Positions 1 through 12,500 of a stretch of DNA of 60,101 bases are shown in pieces. Source of the DNA: Bacteroidaceae bacterium (GTDB lineage Bacteria > Bacteroidota > Bacteroidia > Bacteroidales > Bacteroidaceae); assembly GCA_017546505.1 (NCBI GenBank), contig JAFYWV010000120.1, positions 1 to 60,101 of the forward strand, written 5' to 3'. The translations under genes and the position numbers were made by a program. The notes beneath the pieces were generated by a model. The model saw nothing but the letters and a program-made list of their open reading frames with translations, had not been told where the DNA came from and searched no databases. Numbering within the stretch: position 1 is the stretch's first letter; each line of letters opens with the position of its first letter.

Positions 1-23
1 AAAGGCGCTCGACGAGCGCCTTT
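1..23 (-). terminator. Hairpin at window edge, probable terminator
   Basis: Perfect inverted repeat: AAAGGCGCTC at 1-10, loop gac, GAGCGCCTTT at 14-23. It lies downstream of the minus-strand LRR fragment. Any minus-strand T-run would fall outside the window, so the terminator role is inferred from position and stem strength. Confidence 0.55.
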
Positions 24-107
24 GATGTTTCTAATAAAGTCAACTTGTTATCAATAATATGAATTGCAACAATATTGTTTATTCTTTGCTTTTGTCTTCT
101 TTGGGGG

Positions 108-470
108 CTAGAGCTCTACAATTCTGTCGTGGAACTCCTCAAGGAGTACCTCTTTGTAGTAATCCACACAATCACTGGGCACATTTATTGTTATTCGGGA
201 TGAGTAGCTGAATACTTCGGCGCCAAGCTTTGTGTGAGAGAGAAATGTTACGCATTTGAGCGAGCTGCAACCTAAGAATGCCAATGAATCAATCTCCGTT
301 ACCGAATCGGGAATTATGATGCTTTTTAGCGATTTGCAGCCTTTGAAAGCCGAGTTCCCAATCTTTGTTACCGACTCGGGAATAGTGATACTCTTTAGCG
401 AGGTGCAATCTGCGAATGCTTTATCTCCAATCCTCGTCACCGAATCGGGTATGGTGATTTTTCCTACTTT
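108..470 (-). pseudogene. BspA-type leucine-rich-repeat protein fragment
   Basis: The frame encodes several copies of a repeat of about 23 residues with the pattern SLKSITIPxSVTxIGxxAF, the signature of LRR_5/BspA-like surface proteins of Bacteroidetes. It ends in a natural-looking C-terminus at the stop near 108. Upstream the same frame meets two closely spaced TGA codons (471-473 and 477-479) and further stops, while amino-acid-like sequence continues, and no ATG start is visible. There is no signal peptide. I read it as the surviving 3' part of a larger LRR gene. A GTG start near 437 giving a 110-residue protein is possible but less likely, because the repeat pattern extends upstream of that codon. 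Confidence 0.6.
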
Positions 471-666
471 TCAAAGTCAAAGCGCAACATTCTTTTCAGC
501 AGCTTTGGCACGATATAACTTATCACTCAATTTGGGAAGATGCTACTACTTTTCTTTGGCAAGTTTCAATCTATAATCAATCTACAGTCTCTCTTTCGTT
601 CGCCCTCGCCAAAGTATCAAAAAGAACTGAAATGGCAGTGTCAGGCAATAGGTGATAAATGTAAAA

Positions 667-703
667 AAATACGCGAGGCCGGATAAACCGGCCTCGCGTA
701 TTT
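667..703 (-). terminator. Rho-independent terminator of the dapA-maeB operon
   Basis: Perfect 16-bp arms at 667-682 and 688-703 around a 5-nt loop (ataaa). On the minus strand the stem is GC-rich and runs into T residues (the A-run at 663-669 on the plus strand). It starts 17 nt after the maeB stop. Confidence 0.9.
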
Positions 704-719
704 AGTAAATAAAAAGGAA

Positions 720-2999
720 TCACTTTCTCTTATTCACCATTGCATCGATTGCAGCAACGGCTGTGATGTTGAGAATCTCCTGCACAGAGCTTTCAAAATC
801 GATAAAGTGGATTGGCTTGTTCAATCCCATCTGGATTGGTCCGATAATCTCAGTGTCCGAGCCGAGTGCCTGCATCATCTTGTATGACGATGAAGCCGAG
901 TTCAAGTTGGGGAACACAAGTGCATTCACTTCCCTGCCCTTGAGCTTGTTGAATGGATACTTCTTGTCGCGCAACTCGCTGTTCATTGCAATGTTCACCT
1001 GCATCTCACCATCGAGCAACCAATCGGGATAATTCTCGTGAATATGGGCAACAGCCTTGCGGACACGCTCGGCACTGCCACCCTGGTCTGTACCAAAGTT
1101 TGAGTATGATGCCATTGCGATGACAGGTTCGTGGTTAAAGAAACGTACCGATTTCTCGGTCAAGCGGGCAATGTCAATGATAGTCTCCAAATCGGGTGCG
1201 CGGTTAATCAAGGTATCGGCAACGAAGAATGTACCTTTCTTTGAGTTGATGATGTGCATTGTGGCAAATGTGCTGTAACCCTCTTGCATACCGATAACCT
1301 CCTTTGCAACCTTGATGGTATTTGAGAACTTTGTATAGAGACCTGTCACGAATGCATCGGCATCACCGGTCTCTACCATCATCATACCAAAGTAATTGCG
1401 CTCAAACATCTTATCGTTGGCCTCTTCAATGGTATAACCTTCGCGCTGACGCTTGGTGGCAAGTATCTCGGCATAACGCTCACGACGTTCACTCTCATCA
1501 GGATGACGCAAATTAACGACATCTATACCATCGAGATTGAGCCCAAGTTCTGCTGCCACTTTGGTAATAATCTCGTCGTTACCAAGAAGGACAGGATGAC
1601 AAATACCCTCCTCCTTTGCCTTGACAGCAGCCTTCATCATTGAAGGATGAGCACCCTCGGCAAAGACCACACGCTGAGGTTCAGTTCGTGCCATATCATA
1701 GAGTTGCTGGGTTAGTTTTGACTCACGTCCCATAAACTCAAGCAGATGCTCCTTGTACTTTTCCCAATCTGTTATTTCCTTACGTGCGACACCGCTTGCA
1801 ATTGCAGCTTTAGCTACAGCTGTTGACACCTCAACCAAAAGTCGTGGGTCGACAGGTTTTGGAATAAAGTAGTCACGGCCAAAAGAGAGTTTGCCAACTT
1901 TATACACCTTATTTACAATCTCAGGAACAGGTTGCTTTGCAAGTCCTGCTATCGCGTGAACCGCAGCAAGTTTCATATCCTCATTGATTGCAGTTGCTGC
2001 CACATCGAGCGCACCGCGGAAGATATAAGGAAAACCTATTACATTGTTAATCTGGTTGGGATAGTCGCTGCGACCTGTACTCATAAGCACATCGGGACGA
2101 CACTCCATTGCTGCTTCGTATGTAATCTCGGGTTCGGGATTAGCCAAAGCAAAGACAATGGGGTCTTTCGCCATTGAACGCACCATATCCTGAGAGAGGA
2201 CATTACCCTTTGAAAGACCAAGGAACACATCAGCACCAACAATAGCCTCGGCAAGTGTAGTAATATCGGTACGCGTTGTTGCAAACTCAACCTTCTCGGG
2301 TGTAAGGTTTGTACGAGAAGTGCTGATGACACCGCGGCTGTCAAGCATCACAATATTCTCGCGCTTTACACCAAGTGCCACATAGAGTTTAGTACAAGAT
2401 ATTGCTGCTGCACCTGCACCATTTACAACAACCTTCACTTCGTCAATTTTCTTACCATTCACCTCAAGAGCGTTAAGCAAACCGGCTGCTGAGATGATGG
2501 CAGTTCCGTGCTGGTCGTCGTGCATTACAGGGATATCGAGTTCCTCTTTAAGTCGACGCTCAATCTCAAAACATTCGGGGGCTTTTATATCCTCGAGATT
2601 GATACCGCCGAATGTGGGTGCTATGGCTTTTACAGCCTGAATGAATTTCTCGGGGTCCTGTTCATCGACCTCAATGTCAAAGACATCAATGCCTGCATAT
2701 ATTTTGAACAACAAGCCCTTACCCTCCATAACCGGTTTGCCGGCAAGAGGACCGATATTGCCAAGACCAAGAACTGCTGTTCCGTTTGAGATTACAGCAA
2801 CCAGATTTCCCTTATCAGTGTATTTATAGGCATCATTTGGATTTTCTTTTATCTCGAGACAGGGCTCCGCAACGCCGGGAGAATAAGCCAACGAAAGGTC
2901 TGTCTGCGTAAAATATGGTTTTGTGGGAACAACCTCAATCTTTCCGGGACGTTTACCGGCGTGGTAGTTCAATGCATCTTCTTTTGTAATCTTTGCCAT
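720..2999 (-). CDS. maeB: NADP-dependent malic enzyme with C-terminal phosphotransacetylase-like domain
   Basis: Oxidative decarboxylation of malate to pyruvate, supplying NADPH in the cytoplasm. Residues about 1-430 are the malic enzyme part: the N-terminal YSPGVAEPC segment, the [13 protein letters not shown] stretch and a Rossmann segment around [13 protein letters not shown]. Residues about 430-759 are a phosphate acetyl/butyryltransferase-like domain, the fusion typical of MaeB; in such fusions this part is usually regulatory (acetyl-CoA sensing) rather than catalytic. The frame stays open upstream to 3074, but [10 protein letters not shown] at 2999 is chosen because it gives the family N-terminus and starts 19 nt after the upstream stop. 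Last gene of the dapA-TIGR02757-maeB run; a strong terminator follows. Confidence 0.95.
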   Translation of the reverse strand: MAKITKEDALNYHAGKRPGKIEVVPTKPYFTQTDLSLAYSPGVAEPCLEIKENPNDAYKYTDKGNLVAVISNGTAVLGLGNIGPLAGKPVMEGKGLLFKIYAGIDVFDIEVDEQDPEKFIQAVKAIAPTFGGINLEDIKAPECFEIERRLKEELDIPVMHDDQHGTAIISAAGLLNALEVNGKKIDEVKVVVNGAGAAAISCTKLYVALGVKRENIVMLDSRGVISTSRTNLTPEKVEFATTRTDITTLAEAIVGADVFLGLSKGNVLSQDMVRSMAKDPIVFALANPEPEITYEAAMECRPDVLMSTGRSDYPNQINNVIGFPYIFRGALDVAATAINEDMKLAAVHAIAGLAKQPVPEIVNKVYKVGKLSFGRDYFIPKPVDPRLLVEVSTAVAKAAIASGVARKEITDWEKYKEHLLEFMGRESKLTQQLYDMARTEPQRVVFAEGAHPSMMKAAVKAKEEGICHPVLLGNDEIITKVAAELGLNLDGIDVVNLRHPDESERRERYAEILATKRQREGYTIEEANDKMFERNYFGMMMVETGDADAFVTGLYTKFSNTIKVAKEVIGMQEGYSTFATMHIINSKKGTFFVADTLINRAPDLETIIDIARLTEKSVRFFNHEPVIAMASYSNFGTDQGGSAERVRKAVAHIHENYPDWLLDGEMQVNIAMNSELRDKKYPFNKLKGREVNALVFPNLNSASSSYKMMQALGSDTEIIGPIQMGLNKPIHFIDFESSVQEILNITAVAAIDAMVNKRK

Positions 3000-3018
3000 T
3001 TTTATTTTGTATTGTTTG

Positions 3019-3786
3019 TTATTTAGTAAAAAAGCTATCACCGGCCTCGCCAACACCAAAAAGTGCAAAATCATATTTCACAGGGTCATCGGGCGAGAGT
3101 TTGCGCAGTTGTGCCGTCAAATCCTCAACAGTCTTACGGTCGTTCTGTTTGCGGGTGACCAAGCCCAAGAGCCTCGCTGTGCGCGCAACGTGAACATCGA
3201 GCGGTATCATAAGCTCTGATGGAGATACTCCATTCCAAATACCCAAATCCACCACTCCATCCTTGCGGCACAACCAGCGGAGCATCATATTCATTCGTTT
3301 ACAGGCCGATGCGGGCTTGCCTTTCTGTGCCACCGGGTTACTTATGTGCCTTGTCGTTTCTCCACCGTTCGCTGCCGCCATCTCATCACGCAATCTTGCA
3401 ATACCATCCCAAACAGAACTATCCAAGAACAGAGTTTCCATAGTCCCATACTTGGCATATATATTTCTTAAACCACGACATATATATTTGAAGTCGCGTG
3501 CAAAGAAGGTGCGGTGTATGTTCAATGTATCCTCAAGTTGTTGCCACTCGCCACCCATAACGTATTCGTATGGTGCAGAATGCATAATATCATAGAACAT
3601 TTTACGCCCCGAGGAGAGTATCATCTTTCTATTTCCCCAAGCAATTATCGAAGCCAAAAGAGCTGCAATCTCAACATCCTCTCTGCGTGAGAACGAGTGA
3701 GGAAAAGATACCGGATCGTTTTTTATGAACTCCTTGCTGTTATATGTTGCAAGCTTCTCTTCAAGCAGCTCTCTCAAATGCTCCAT
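3019..3786 (-). CDS. TIGR02757 (DUF2400) family protein
   Basis: A 255-residue cytoplasmic protein recognised from its overall pattern: an N-terminal helical segment with FSRREDVEIAALLASIIAWGNRK, and a C-terminal part with CKRMNMMLRWLCRKDGVVDLG and DVHVARTARLLGL, as in the TIGR02757/DUF2400 family common in Bacteroidetes. The DVHVARxAxxLGL helix and the N-terminal helices recall helix-hairpin-helix DNA-glycosylase-like folds, but no enzymatic role is established that I know of. It sits between dapA (18-nt gap) and maeB (19-nt gap) on the same strand and is likely co-transcribed. Length is normal for the family. Confidence 0.85.
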   Translation of the reverse strand: MEHLRELLEEKLATYNSKEFIKNDPVSFPHSFSRREDVEIAALLASIIAWGNRKMILSSGRKMFYDIMHSAPYEYVMGGEWQQLEDTLNIHRTFFARDFKYICRGLRNIYAKYGTMETLFLDSSVWDGIARLRDEMAAANGGETTRHISNPVAQKGKPASACKRMNMMLRWLCRKDGVVDLGIWNGVSPSELMIPLDVHVARTARLLGLVTRKQNDRKTVEDLTAQLRKLSPDDPVKYDFALFGVGEAGDSFFTK

Positions 3787-3804
3787 ACCACACTCGAATA
3801 TTAA

Positions 3805-4686
3805 TCAGAGCATTGTCATTGCCTGTTCCAATTCGCTGTATGTGTCGTCACAGGCAGGCACAAGAGGTAAACGGAGAACATTCTCAACCTTGCCGTGTAT
3901 ATTGAGCAAAGCTTTTATACCTGAGGGGTTACCATCGACAAAGATGAGCTGGAAGAGTTCATTCAATCTATCGTGCTGGTTGCGCGCATCGCTTACACGC
4001 CCCTCCTGCATAGCACGTACAAGCGCTATCATCTCTTTGGGATAGGCATTTCCGAACACAGAAATCACGCCCACGCCGCCGGCTTCCATAATATCCACGG
4101 TGAGAGCATCATCGCCCGAGAACACATCAAAGTGAGGAGGTTTCAATGCAATAAGTTCCTTAAGTTGAGCCAGATTACCCGATGCCGCCTTATAACCAAC
4201 GATATTCGGACATTCATTTGCAAGGCGTGCGACAGTTGTCGGGAGTATATTCACTCCTGTGCGGCCGGGAACATTGTACATATAGATAGGAAGGGCGGTT
4301 GCCTCGGCAATAGCCTTATAGTGGCGATATATTCCCTCCTGGACAGGTTTGTTGTAATATGGGGCAATTGAGAGGATAGCATCAACACCTGTAAGGTCCT
4401 CGGTCTTTATCTCCTCAACCACATTGCGTGTGCAGTTGCCACCTATTCCCAACATAATAGGCATACGGCCATCGACCTGCTTTATGATGCGCTTTCGGAT
4501 TTCACGTTTTTCATTGGCTGTCAACGTTGGAGTCTCACCTGTTGTGCCAAGCACGCACAAGAAATCCGTTCCACAGTCCAAGTGCATCTGCACAAGCTGC
4601 TCAAGGGCTGCATAATCGACCTCGCCCTCTTTTGTAAAGGGAGTCACAATAGCAACGCCCATACCTTTTAATGTTTTTCGCATCAT
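3805..4686 (-). CDS. dapA: 4-hydroxy-tetrahydrodipicolinate synthase
   Basis: Condenses pyruvate with L-aspartate-4-semialdehyde, the first committed step of diaminopimelate/lysine synthesis. A 293-residue TIM barrel with the family landmarks in order: GVAIVTPF near the start, GTTGETPTL (pyruvate-binding TT pair), YNVPGRTG with the catalytic tyrosine, and IVGYKAASGN with the Schiff-base lysine, then FSGDDA. The start is one of two adjacent methionines (MMRK); either ATG (4686 or 4683) is plausible. First gene of an apparent operon with the TIGR02757 gene and maeB. A TAATTTTG -7 box lies about 25 nt upstream. Confidence 0.95.
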   Translation of the reverse strand: MMRKTLKGMGVAIVTPFTKEGEVDYAALEQLVQMHLDCGTDFLCVLGTTGETPTLTANEKREIRKRIIKQVDGRMPIMLGIGGNCTRNVVEEIKTEDLTGVDAILSIAPYYNKPVQEGIYRHYKAIAEATALPIYMYNVPGRTGVNILPTTVARLANECPNIVGYKAASGNLAQLKELIALKPPHFDVFSGDDALTVDIMEAGGVGVISVFGNAYPKEMIALVRAMQEGRVSDARNQHDRLNELFQLIFVDGNPSGIKALLNIHGKVENVLRLPLVPACDDTYSELEQAMTML

Positions 4687-4711
4687 AAAATATTAAATTT
4701 ATTTCGGACTG

Positions 4712-4719
4712 CAAAATTA
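4712..4719 (-). promoter_or_regulatory. -7 box of the dapA promoter
   Basis: On the minus strand the sequence is TAATTTTG, an exact match to the Bacteroidetes TAnnTTTG box, about 25 nt before the dapA ATG. No clear -33 TTTG is present. Confidence 0.6.
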
Positions 4720-4775
4720 CATTTTTTTTCGCTATCTTTCTAATATATTATAACAAATTCGGTATTTTAAATCAT

Positions 4776-6872
<2,097 letters not shown>

Positions 6873-7292
6873 TTAAAACTCGGCACACGCAAATGTCACC
6901 AAACGATAATTTCTTTTGTAAATGGTTGCCGTCTTTGTGCTCACATTGTATGTGATGCCTAAAGATTTATCAGCCTTTACATAACCGTTTGCCACACTTG
7001 AAAAACCATCCTTGCGAAGTGATTGTGTATAGAGTTCCCAAGCTGCATCATCCTGCTCAAAGACAAAGATAACAGAGTTCCCCGAAACAAGACAACCTTT
7101 GGCCACCTGACCATACATTGGAAAAGAGGCCATCAACGGCGAGACGGCAACCTGCTGTGCCGGTTGAAGTTCGGCCATTTCATAACCGGTCTTTTCAAAG
7201 GCTTTTGTCACCGATTTCTCGGTACTGCAAGATGTTGTAAACAGAGTAACGGACATCAGCAACATTGTAGATAGTGTAAAAATCTTTTTCAT
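6873..7292 (-). CDS. Small predicted lipoprotein of unknown function
   Basis: 139 residues. The N-terminus MKKIFTLSTMLLMSVTLFTTSC is a signal peptide with a lipobox-like end (TTSC), so the protein is probably a lipid-anchored envelope protein. The mature part is short, with segments such as SGNSVIFVFEQDDAAWELY and GITYNVSTKTATIYKRNY that suggest a small alpha/beta fold. I cannot assign a family. It has its own promoter (-7 box at 7361-7368) and terminator, so it is a single-gene unit between ligA and phage cluster 1. Confidence 0.75.
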   Translation of the reverse strand: MKKIFTLSTMLLMSVTLFTTSCSTEKSVTKAFEKTGYEMAELQPAQQVAVSPLMASFPMYGQVAKGCLVSGNSVIFVFEQDDAAWELYTQSLRKDGFSSVANGYVKADKSLGITYNVSTKTATIYKRNYRLVTFACAEF

Positions 7293-7360
7293 AACTATTG
7301 TTTTATATTTACTGTTTATTCACTGAATCAATTCTTTTGCCTACGCCGGCAATCTTTACG

Positions 7361-7368
7361 CAAAAGTA
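7361..7368 (-). promoter_or_regulatory. -7 box of the lipoprotein gene promoter
   Basis: Minus-strand TACTTTTG, an exact TAnnTTTG match, about 68 nt before the ATG at 7292. It lies in the 125-nt gap between phage cluster 1 and the host gene and lacks the extended AGCAACC element of the phage promoters. Confidence 0.6.
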
Positions 7369-7417
7369 CGGTTTTTTCAGGATAAATACAACTATCAAAA
7401 AGAACATTTATTCTCTT

Positions 7418-9496
7418 TTACACCATACCGATATCTGCCGACTCCTCATCTGCCGTAACTACTCTACTTTTGTCTGTGGCAACAGCAGGTGACAATGATA
7501 CTGCATCCTTATCGACACCCGCCTTTGCATTGCTTTGCAATTGCTCCATAAGCTCAGGTGGAATACCCTCAAGCCCCCTTCCTTGAGCGGCAGCCTCTTC
7601 ATTACGCTTTATAGCTTCGAGAATTTTTGTAGCAAACGGATAGGAAGAGTTCTCGAGCATTGTTTTGACATCCAAAGCGTTTGCACGAAATAGTTCCATA
7701 AGAAAATCATTGGCAAGCATCTGATAGGCCGGTGTATTATACCCGTCGGCTATTGTTATATCAAGCTCACAATCTTGCACTTTCTGCGGGTCATACCATT
7801 TTGCCTCTTCACTGTATTGAGAGCCGGCAAGGGCAATGTAACGGTTCTCGTTATAATACTGTTGAAGTGTTTTCATCACCTTTGTATCACGACGTCGGCG
7901 AAAAGTTCTGAAACCATCAAACAGCCCCTTGAGATTAAGAGAAGAGTTCTGTACCTGTTGGGCATAGAGCGAAGCCGGAGTTCCCGACCGCGGAGTCTGA
8001 CCCTGCATAGCAGAATTTACACCCGAGATTTCATTAATGAGCCTCAACTGCAAGTTCAGCAATTCAAAATCACCTGCAACGGCGGCACCACTGTTATACT
8101 GGCGCACAACCCCATCAATACTCTGCCCCGGTTTAAGTTTCACAAAAAGTACGCCATTGTAGCGCACATACTCGTCAATGACCTCTTCACGCGTCATACT
8201 CTCAAAAGCATCGTCGTCAACAACAAGCACTCCCTTTGAAGATGTGCCACGAATAAAGTCAATCAACGTTGCAGTGCGGTTTATTGCACGTTGTTGATCA
8301 ATGAACTGCTCAACAAAGTTACCTAGCCGCCCTTGAACTAGCGGGTAAAGGTGCAGCACATAATTATGTTCACCGTGCCAATAAGGGCTGCGCCCCTCTT
8401 GCAGCACATCTCCATAGGGTGACATATAGCGATAATACCAGAAACGTTCGGTTGCAAATTCATACTCAACAAGCAAAAGGTCATCATCGGATACAAAATT
8501 CCCGCTTTCAGTTTTCACACTTCCGCTTTCAGCTTTCACACTTCTGTTTTCAGCTTTCAAACTTCCGCTTTCCGCTTCTTTTCTACGTCGTGCATTTTCG
8601 TCATCAAGTTTTTTGCGACTCGTTTCGTTGTATGGCAGATACCCCCACGTTCCGCGCGCAGTATCGTTCCACAGATAAGCGTCACTCGTTTCAAGTTTCC
8701 ACCCCAGGATTACACGGCAGAGATTACTGTGCGATGCCGCATAAAAAGAGAGTGAGCGAGCCTCATCGCCTTGCATTGCACGAGCATTTGTACATTGCCC
8801 GTCAACAGCAGAGTAGATATTACGGATACGTTCCTTTTGCTGAGACGTGGTGCCAAAATGGGCTAAAACATCATCAAGTGGCAAATCAAACAGTTCACCG
8901 ATGCAGCTCAAATCCCACATACGCACATCCTCGAGATTGGTATTGAAGAACAGCCGTGATGGGTTTACCGAATAGACCCACACATCACGTTTATCTTTTG
9001 AATGGTTCACCCCATACTCTATCCTTTGAGCAACCATACCTCCATTCAAAAGCATACGCATAGAATCGGCATCAATCTCCTCCATCTCATTTATATCGTG
9101 AACATACTCGATAGCTACAGACATCATCTCTCCCACACGCCCCTCGTTCTGGTCACGGGCTACACACACAGGACGCATAAGATTCTGCCGCAGCTGCCCC
9201 TCGATGTTGCTCAATATCGGTGCTATCATATTGTTCTTCAACGGTACTTTCCCGTTCTTTTTTATGAGGTCACCTTCTGTCATTTGAGCAAGCGTATCAG
9301 GGTCGGTGACAAGGTCGCCCCACTGGTCACCATAGCTGTACATAAGGCTTCGCCGCAGTTTGCGGCGAGCCTCATCAAGAGCATTCCAACAGGCAGCACA
9401 TTCGCAAAGGAAATCATAGGCTGCGCCAGGTTCCTTTTCGGGCTCGTGTACACGGTGTGGTATAGCTTTTACACGTTTGTCAAGAAATTTATTCAT
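7418..9496 (-). CDS. Phage portal protein (P22/podovirus-like)
   Basis: 692 residues, close to the roughly 700-residue portals of P22-like podoviruses. The portal forms the dodecameric ring at one capsid vertex through which DNA is packaged and ejected. Pattern: an N-terminal segment with YSYGDQWGD and NNMIAPILSNIEGQLRQN, a middle domain with VNPSRLFFNTN, the stem-like region FVEQFIDQQRAINRTATLIDF, and a helical crown with LINEISGVNSAMQGQTPRSGTPASLYAQQ, all typical of large portals. The ATG at 9496 is preferred over the in-frame GTG at 9499. Residues about 309-335 are a low-complexity tandem heptad. Last gene of the cluster 1 minus-strand operon, 13 nt after the 1475-residue gene. Terminase and capsid are absent here but present in cluster 2. 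Confidence 0.85.
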   Translation of the reverse strand: MNKFLDKRVKAIPHRVHEPEKEPGAAYDFLCECAACWNALDEARRKLRRSLMYSYGDQWGDLVTDPDTLAQMTEGDLIKKNGKVPLKNNMIAPILSNIEGQLRQNLMRPVCVARDQNEGRVGEMMSVAIEYVHDINEMEEIDADSMRMLLNGGMVAQRIEYGVNHSKDKRDVWVYSVNPSRLFFNTNLEDVRMWDLSCIGELFDLPLDDVLAHFGTTSQQKERIRNIYSAVDGQCTNARAMQGDEARSLSFYAASHSNLCRVILGWKLETSDAYLWNDTARGTWGYLPYNETSRKKLDDENARRRKEAESGSLKAENRSVKAESGSVKTESGNFVSDDDLLLVEYEFATERFWYYRYMSPYGDVLQEGRSPYWHGEHNYVLHLYPLVQGRLGNFVEQFIDQQRAINRTATLIDFIRGTSSKGVLVVDDDAFESMTREEVIDEYVRYNGVLFVKLKPGQSIDGVVRQYNSGAAVAGDFELLNLQLRLINEISGVNSAMQGQTPRSGTPASLYAQQVQNSSLNLKGLFDGFRTFRRRRDTKVMKTLQQYYNENRYIALAGSQYSEEAKWYDPQKVQDCELDITIADGYNTPAYQMLANDFLMELFRANALDVKTMLENSSYPFATKILEAIKRNEEAAAQGRGLEGIPPELMEQLQSNAKAGVDKDAVSLSPAVATDKSRVVTADEESADIGMV
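8495..8575 (-). repeat. Tandem 21-bp repeat inside the portal gene
   Basis: Four imperfect 21-bp units encode the heptads ESGSLKA, ENRSVKA, ESGSVKT and ESGNF, a hydrophilic linker in the middle of the portal. The units differ by few bases, so copy number could vary by slippage; because the unit is a multiple of three, the frame would be kept. Confidence 0.75.
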
Positions 9497-9509
9497 CACA
9501 AAATCTTTT

Positions 9510-12500
9510 TTAGTTCAACACATCAAGTTCATCCTCGAGATGGCTAAACCTGTCACGCCACTTTTGGAATTCCAATTCATCACGACGACGGCGTTTCTTC
9601 TCATCCTCTTTCATCTTGTACTCACCATAGCCATAATCGTTCCTCTGCTTTTCAGGGTATTTCATCCTCATCAGCGCATCCTTGGCATACTCCTCCATCT
9701 CACGTTCAAAGCGCCCACGCTCATTGGGTGAGAGAGTGGCATTGCGTACACGTCTATTTATCTCGTCGAACTGCAGAGGAGAGTCGTTATGTATCTGCTG
9801 CATTTTATAATATATGATATCCAGCGGCCCTGTGAAATATTTCTTCAAATCATCAAGCTTCATCATTGCCGCCCAACCCTTTGGCCGGGGAACATCATCG
9901 CCCGAGCCCCTCACAGCCTTGCGCACTTCGGCATCATCGTTAAACGGCACAGATGTCCCGGTGAGCTTATAAATAGTATAGTCGTCAAGCGATGGAAAAC
10001 GTTTTGCAAACTCACTCGGCAAAAAACCATACTCCTGCTCAAACACTTTGTCTATCTCACGGTTCTTGTCAAAATCAGGGTCGGCACGCCTTGCATTTTC
10101 CATTGACTCAATAACTTTTTTTGCTTCGCCATATTTGCGACCGAGCCTTGAATCAAGTCCAAACAAATTCTTTGACACAGCCTTGTTGAAACCTTCATAG
10201 TCACGCACTACATCCTGCACTGCAGCCGACAGGTAGTGTGATTTATCAGGGTTTGCAAAGAAATTCCTATCGAGCAACAACTGTTTTCCAATGTTATCGT
10301 AGCTCAATGGTATGTGGGATCCTTCAACAACCTTCACCGGTAAATCTGCCAGCTCGGGATATGCGGCATAGAATGAAGGATTGTGCAAAAGCTCACCAAG
10401 AGTGCCCTCGCCCCTCTTTTCAATCTCTGCCGCGCGCGAATAGTCAATACCGTCATAATCAAAGCCATTTATTTTATTGCCATCGTTCTCACTATTGTCA
10501 ACCTGACGAAACTTGTCTTTCGATTTCAGTTCCATAACCCGTTCTTCGGTAACATTCCAACGCCTGAGTGCTTTTTTCTTCAGCTCATCAGGCAACATCT
10601 CATAATTGTGAAACAGTTTGTCATTATACAATCCTGCCGGAGTTCTTGTGAAATAGTGACCGGCTGCAATTTTTTCTCTAACACTCTGCTCATAGGCTTC
10701 GCGGTCATTATAGGTATTCTCTTTTTGTTTGGCGGCATCGAACCTGCCAAATACCCAACGACGATAATCGGATGGAGCTTTACGCTGCTCTATATATTTC
10801 GCGTGCTGACGCAGCAGACTCATCAGGTCGCTTTCAGTGAGACGTCTGTTGCGCCCTGTATAGATATTTAGCCTGACAAGTGAGTTCTTGAGAAAATCCT
10901 TGAAGCTTGTGAGTATTGTGCGTTCACCCGATGAGAGGGCACTCTTCTCGGTAAGATGAGCAAGATACTCCTCTATCAGTGTGTAATTGTCAACTAAAGG
11001 ATACCTGCCTTTTGTATTTTCAATACCCATACGCACATCACCCGATGATTTCAGATACACCTCCTCAAGAAACGAACGGAAGTGATTTCCAAAAAGCTTC
11101 AAAAGGCCGGAGTGTGCCACACATTCGTGCACGACAGTCCTCTCCACATCCTCAACTGAGGAGATATTTGGCAAGTTAATGGTTACTTTACCATCATTGC
11201 CAAGCCATCCCATTGCACGGAGCTTGCTGTTGTAGTTATTTACATCAACCTCATCAGCTTCATTGGGTAAAGGTATTTCCCGTTCGTTTCTGACGACTTC
11301 AACCTCATAGCCAAATTTATCGGCAAACTCACGCGCCTTACGTTCAAAGAAATCCAAATCTTCAACAGTGTTCTTAACCCCATTGTAGCTCCACACGTAT
11401 GGAGATTCTTTATCGTCATTAATCTTTAAAGGCTTCACCTGTGGTCCTTTCCCCAGCGCATTGGCATCTTTGGGATGTGCAATATAGTAGTCCTTGACCT
11501 CCTTGGCTTTAACCTCATCGTTTGTCATTCCTTTGTATATACTTCTCTCACCCAATTGCCTGAAATCAACCGCACGCCGGCTATCCGTTCCGCCTTTGAG
11601 AGCATCAACTTCATTGCGCACCAGAGCCTCATATTCGTCAAGGGCTGAATTCGCAGCATTGGAGCGGGTGTAGAAAGGCTCCTTGATATCCACCAGCAGA
11701 CTGCCATCCTCAAGCCGGTGCTTTCTCTCAATCTCACGACGCATATCTGCCAAATACTGCACCATTCCGCTCTGGTTATAGGCAGTGCGTTCCACAATGT
11801 CACGCACCATCATCTCCTCCCAACCGGCGAGCGGGATATTCTGTGCCTTCTTGTACAAGGCTTGTGAAATATCATCAACGCTGACGCTCTTCTCCTTGGC
11901 ATAGAGTCCGGCCTGTCTAAGAAGGTTCTGCGAGTCGACACCCTGCAACAATTCACGTTCATAGGCCGCAATGCGGTTGTCACGCAATTTGCTCTTCTCC
12001 ACAAGCATATAGCTCTTTAGTTTTGCGGGGTCGTCAAAGAGCCGACGTTCAATCTTGTTACCTTCAAAGTCATAAGTTGTAAAAGCCCATATACCCTTGG
12101 CTGTTTTCTCCACATTGTAATCAAAAGCCACAGGTGGTGTCGAAGTGAGTTTATTCTCGACGACATACATAAGTTTAGCCTTTGTTGCAGCCGTGAGTTC
12201 CTTACTCTGCATCATCTGAAGATATTTTTGAGTGATACCTTCTCGTGTTGAGCCAATTCCATAGGAGGGCATTTTCAACGCACTCTCCACCTGGCTCATA
12301 AACTCATCCGGTTCAATGTTCATCTCACGCATTTCGGCCTTCTCCGACTCGGACAACTTTAGTTCATCCTTTAGCGTACCGTCACTCTTCAGTTTGTTCG
12401 AAGCCCCTTTCGGTCTCCAATTTGTCATCTTCATAATGCCGAGTGTTGCCAAGCCCTCTCCAAAATCGTGGAGAATATCAATGGGTTCAATCTCTACATC

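Noticed and set aside
8419-8946. 175-residue plus-strand frame
   Set aside because: Antisense to the portal gene; its repeated QLSHFxFQL comes from the 21-bp repeat read backwards.
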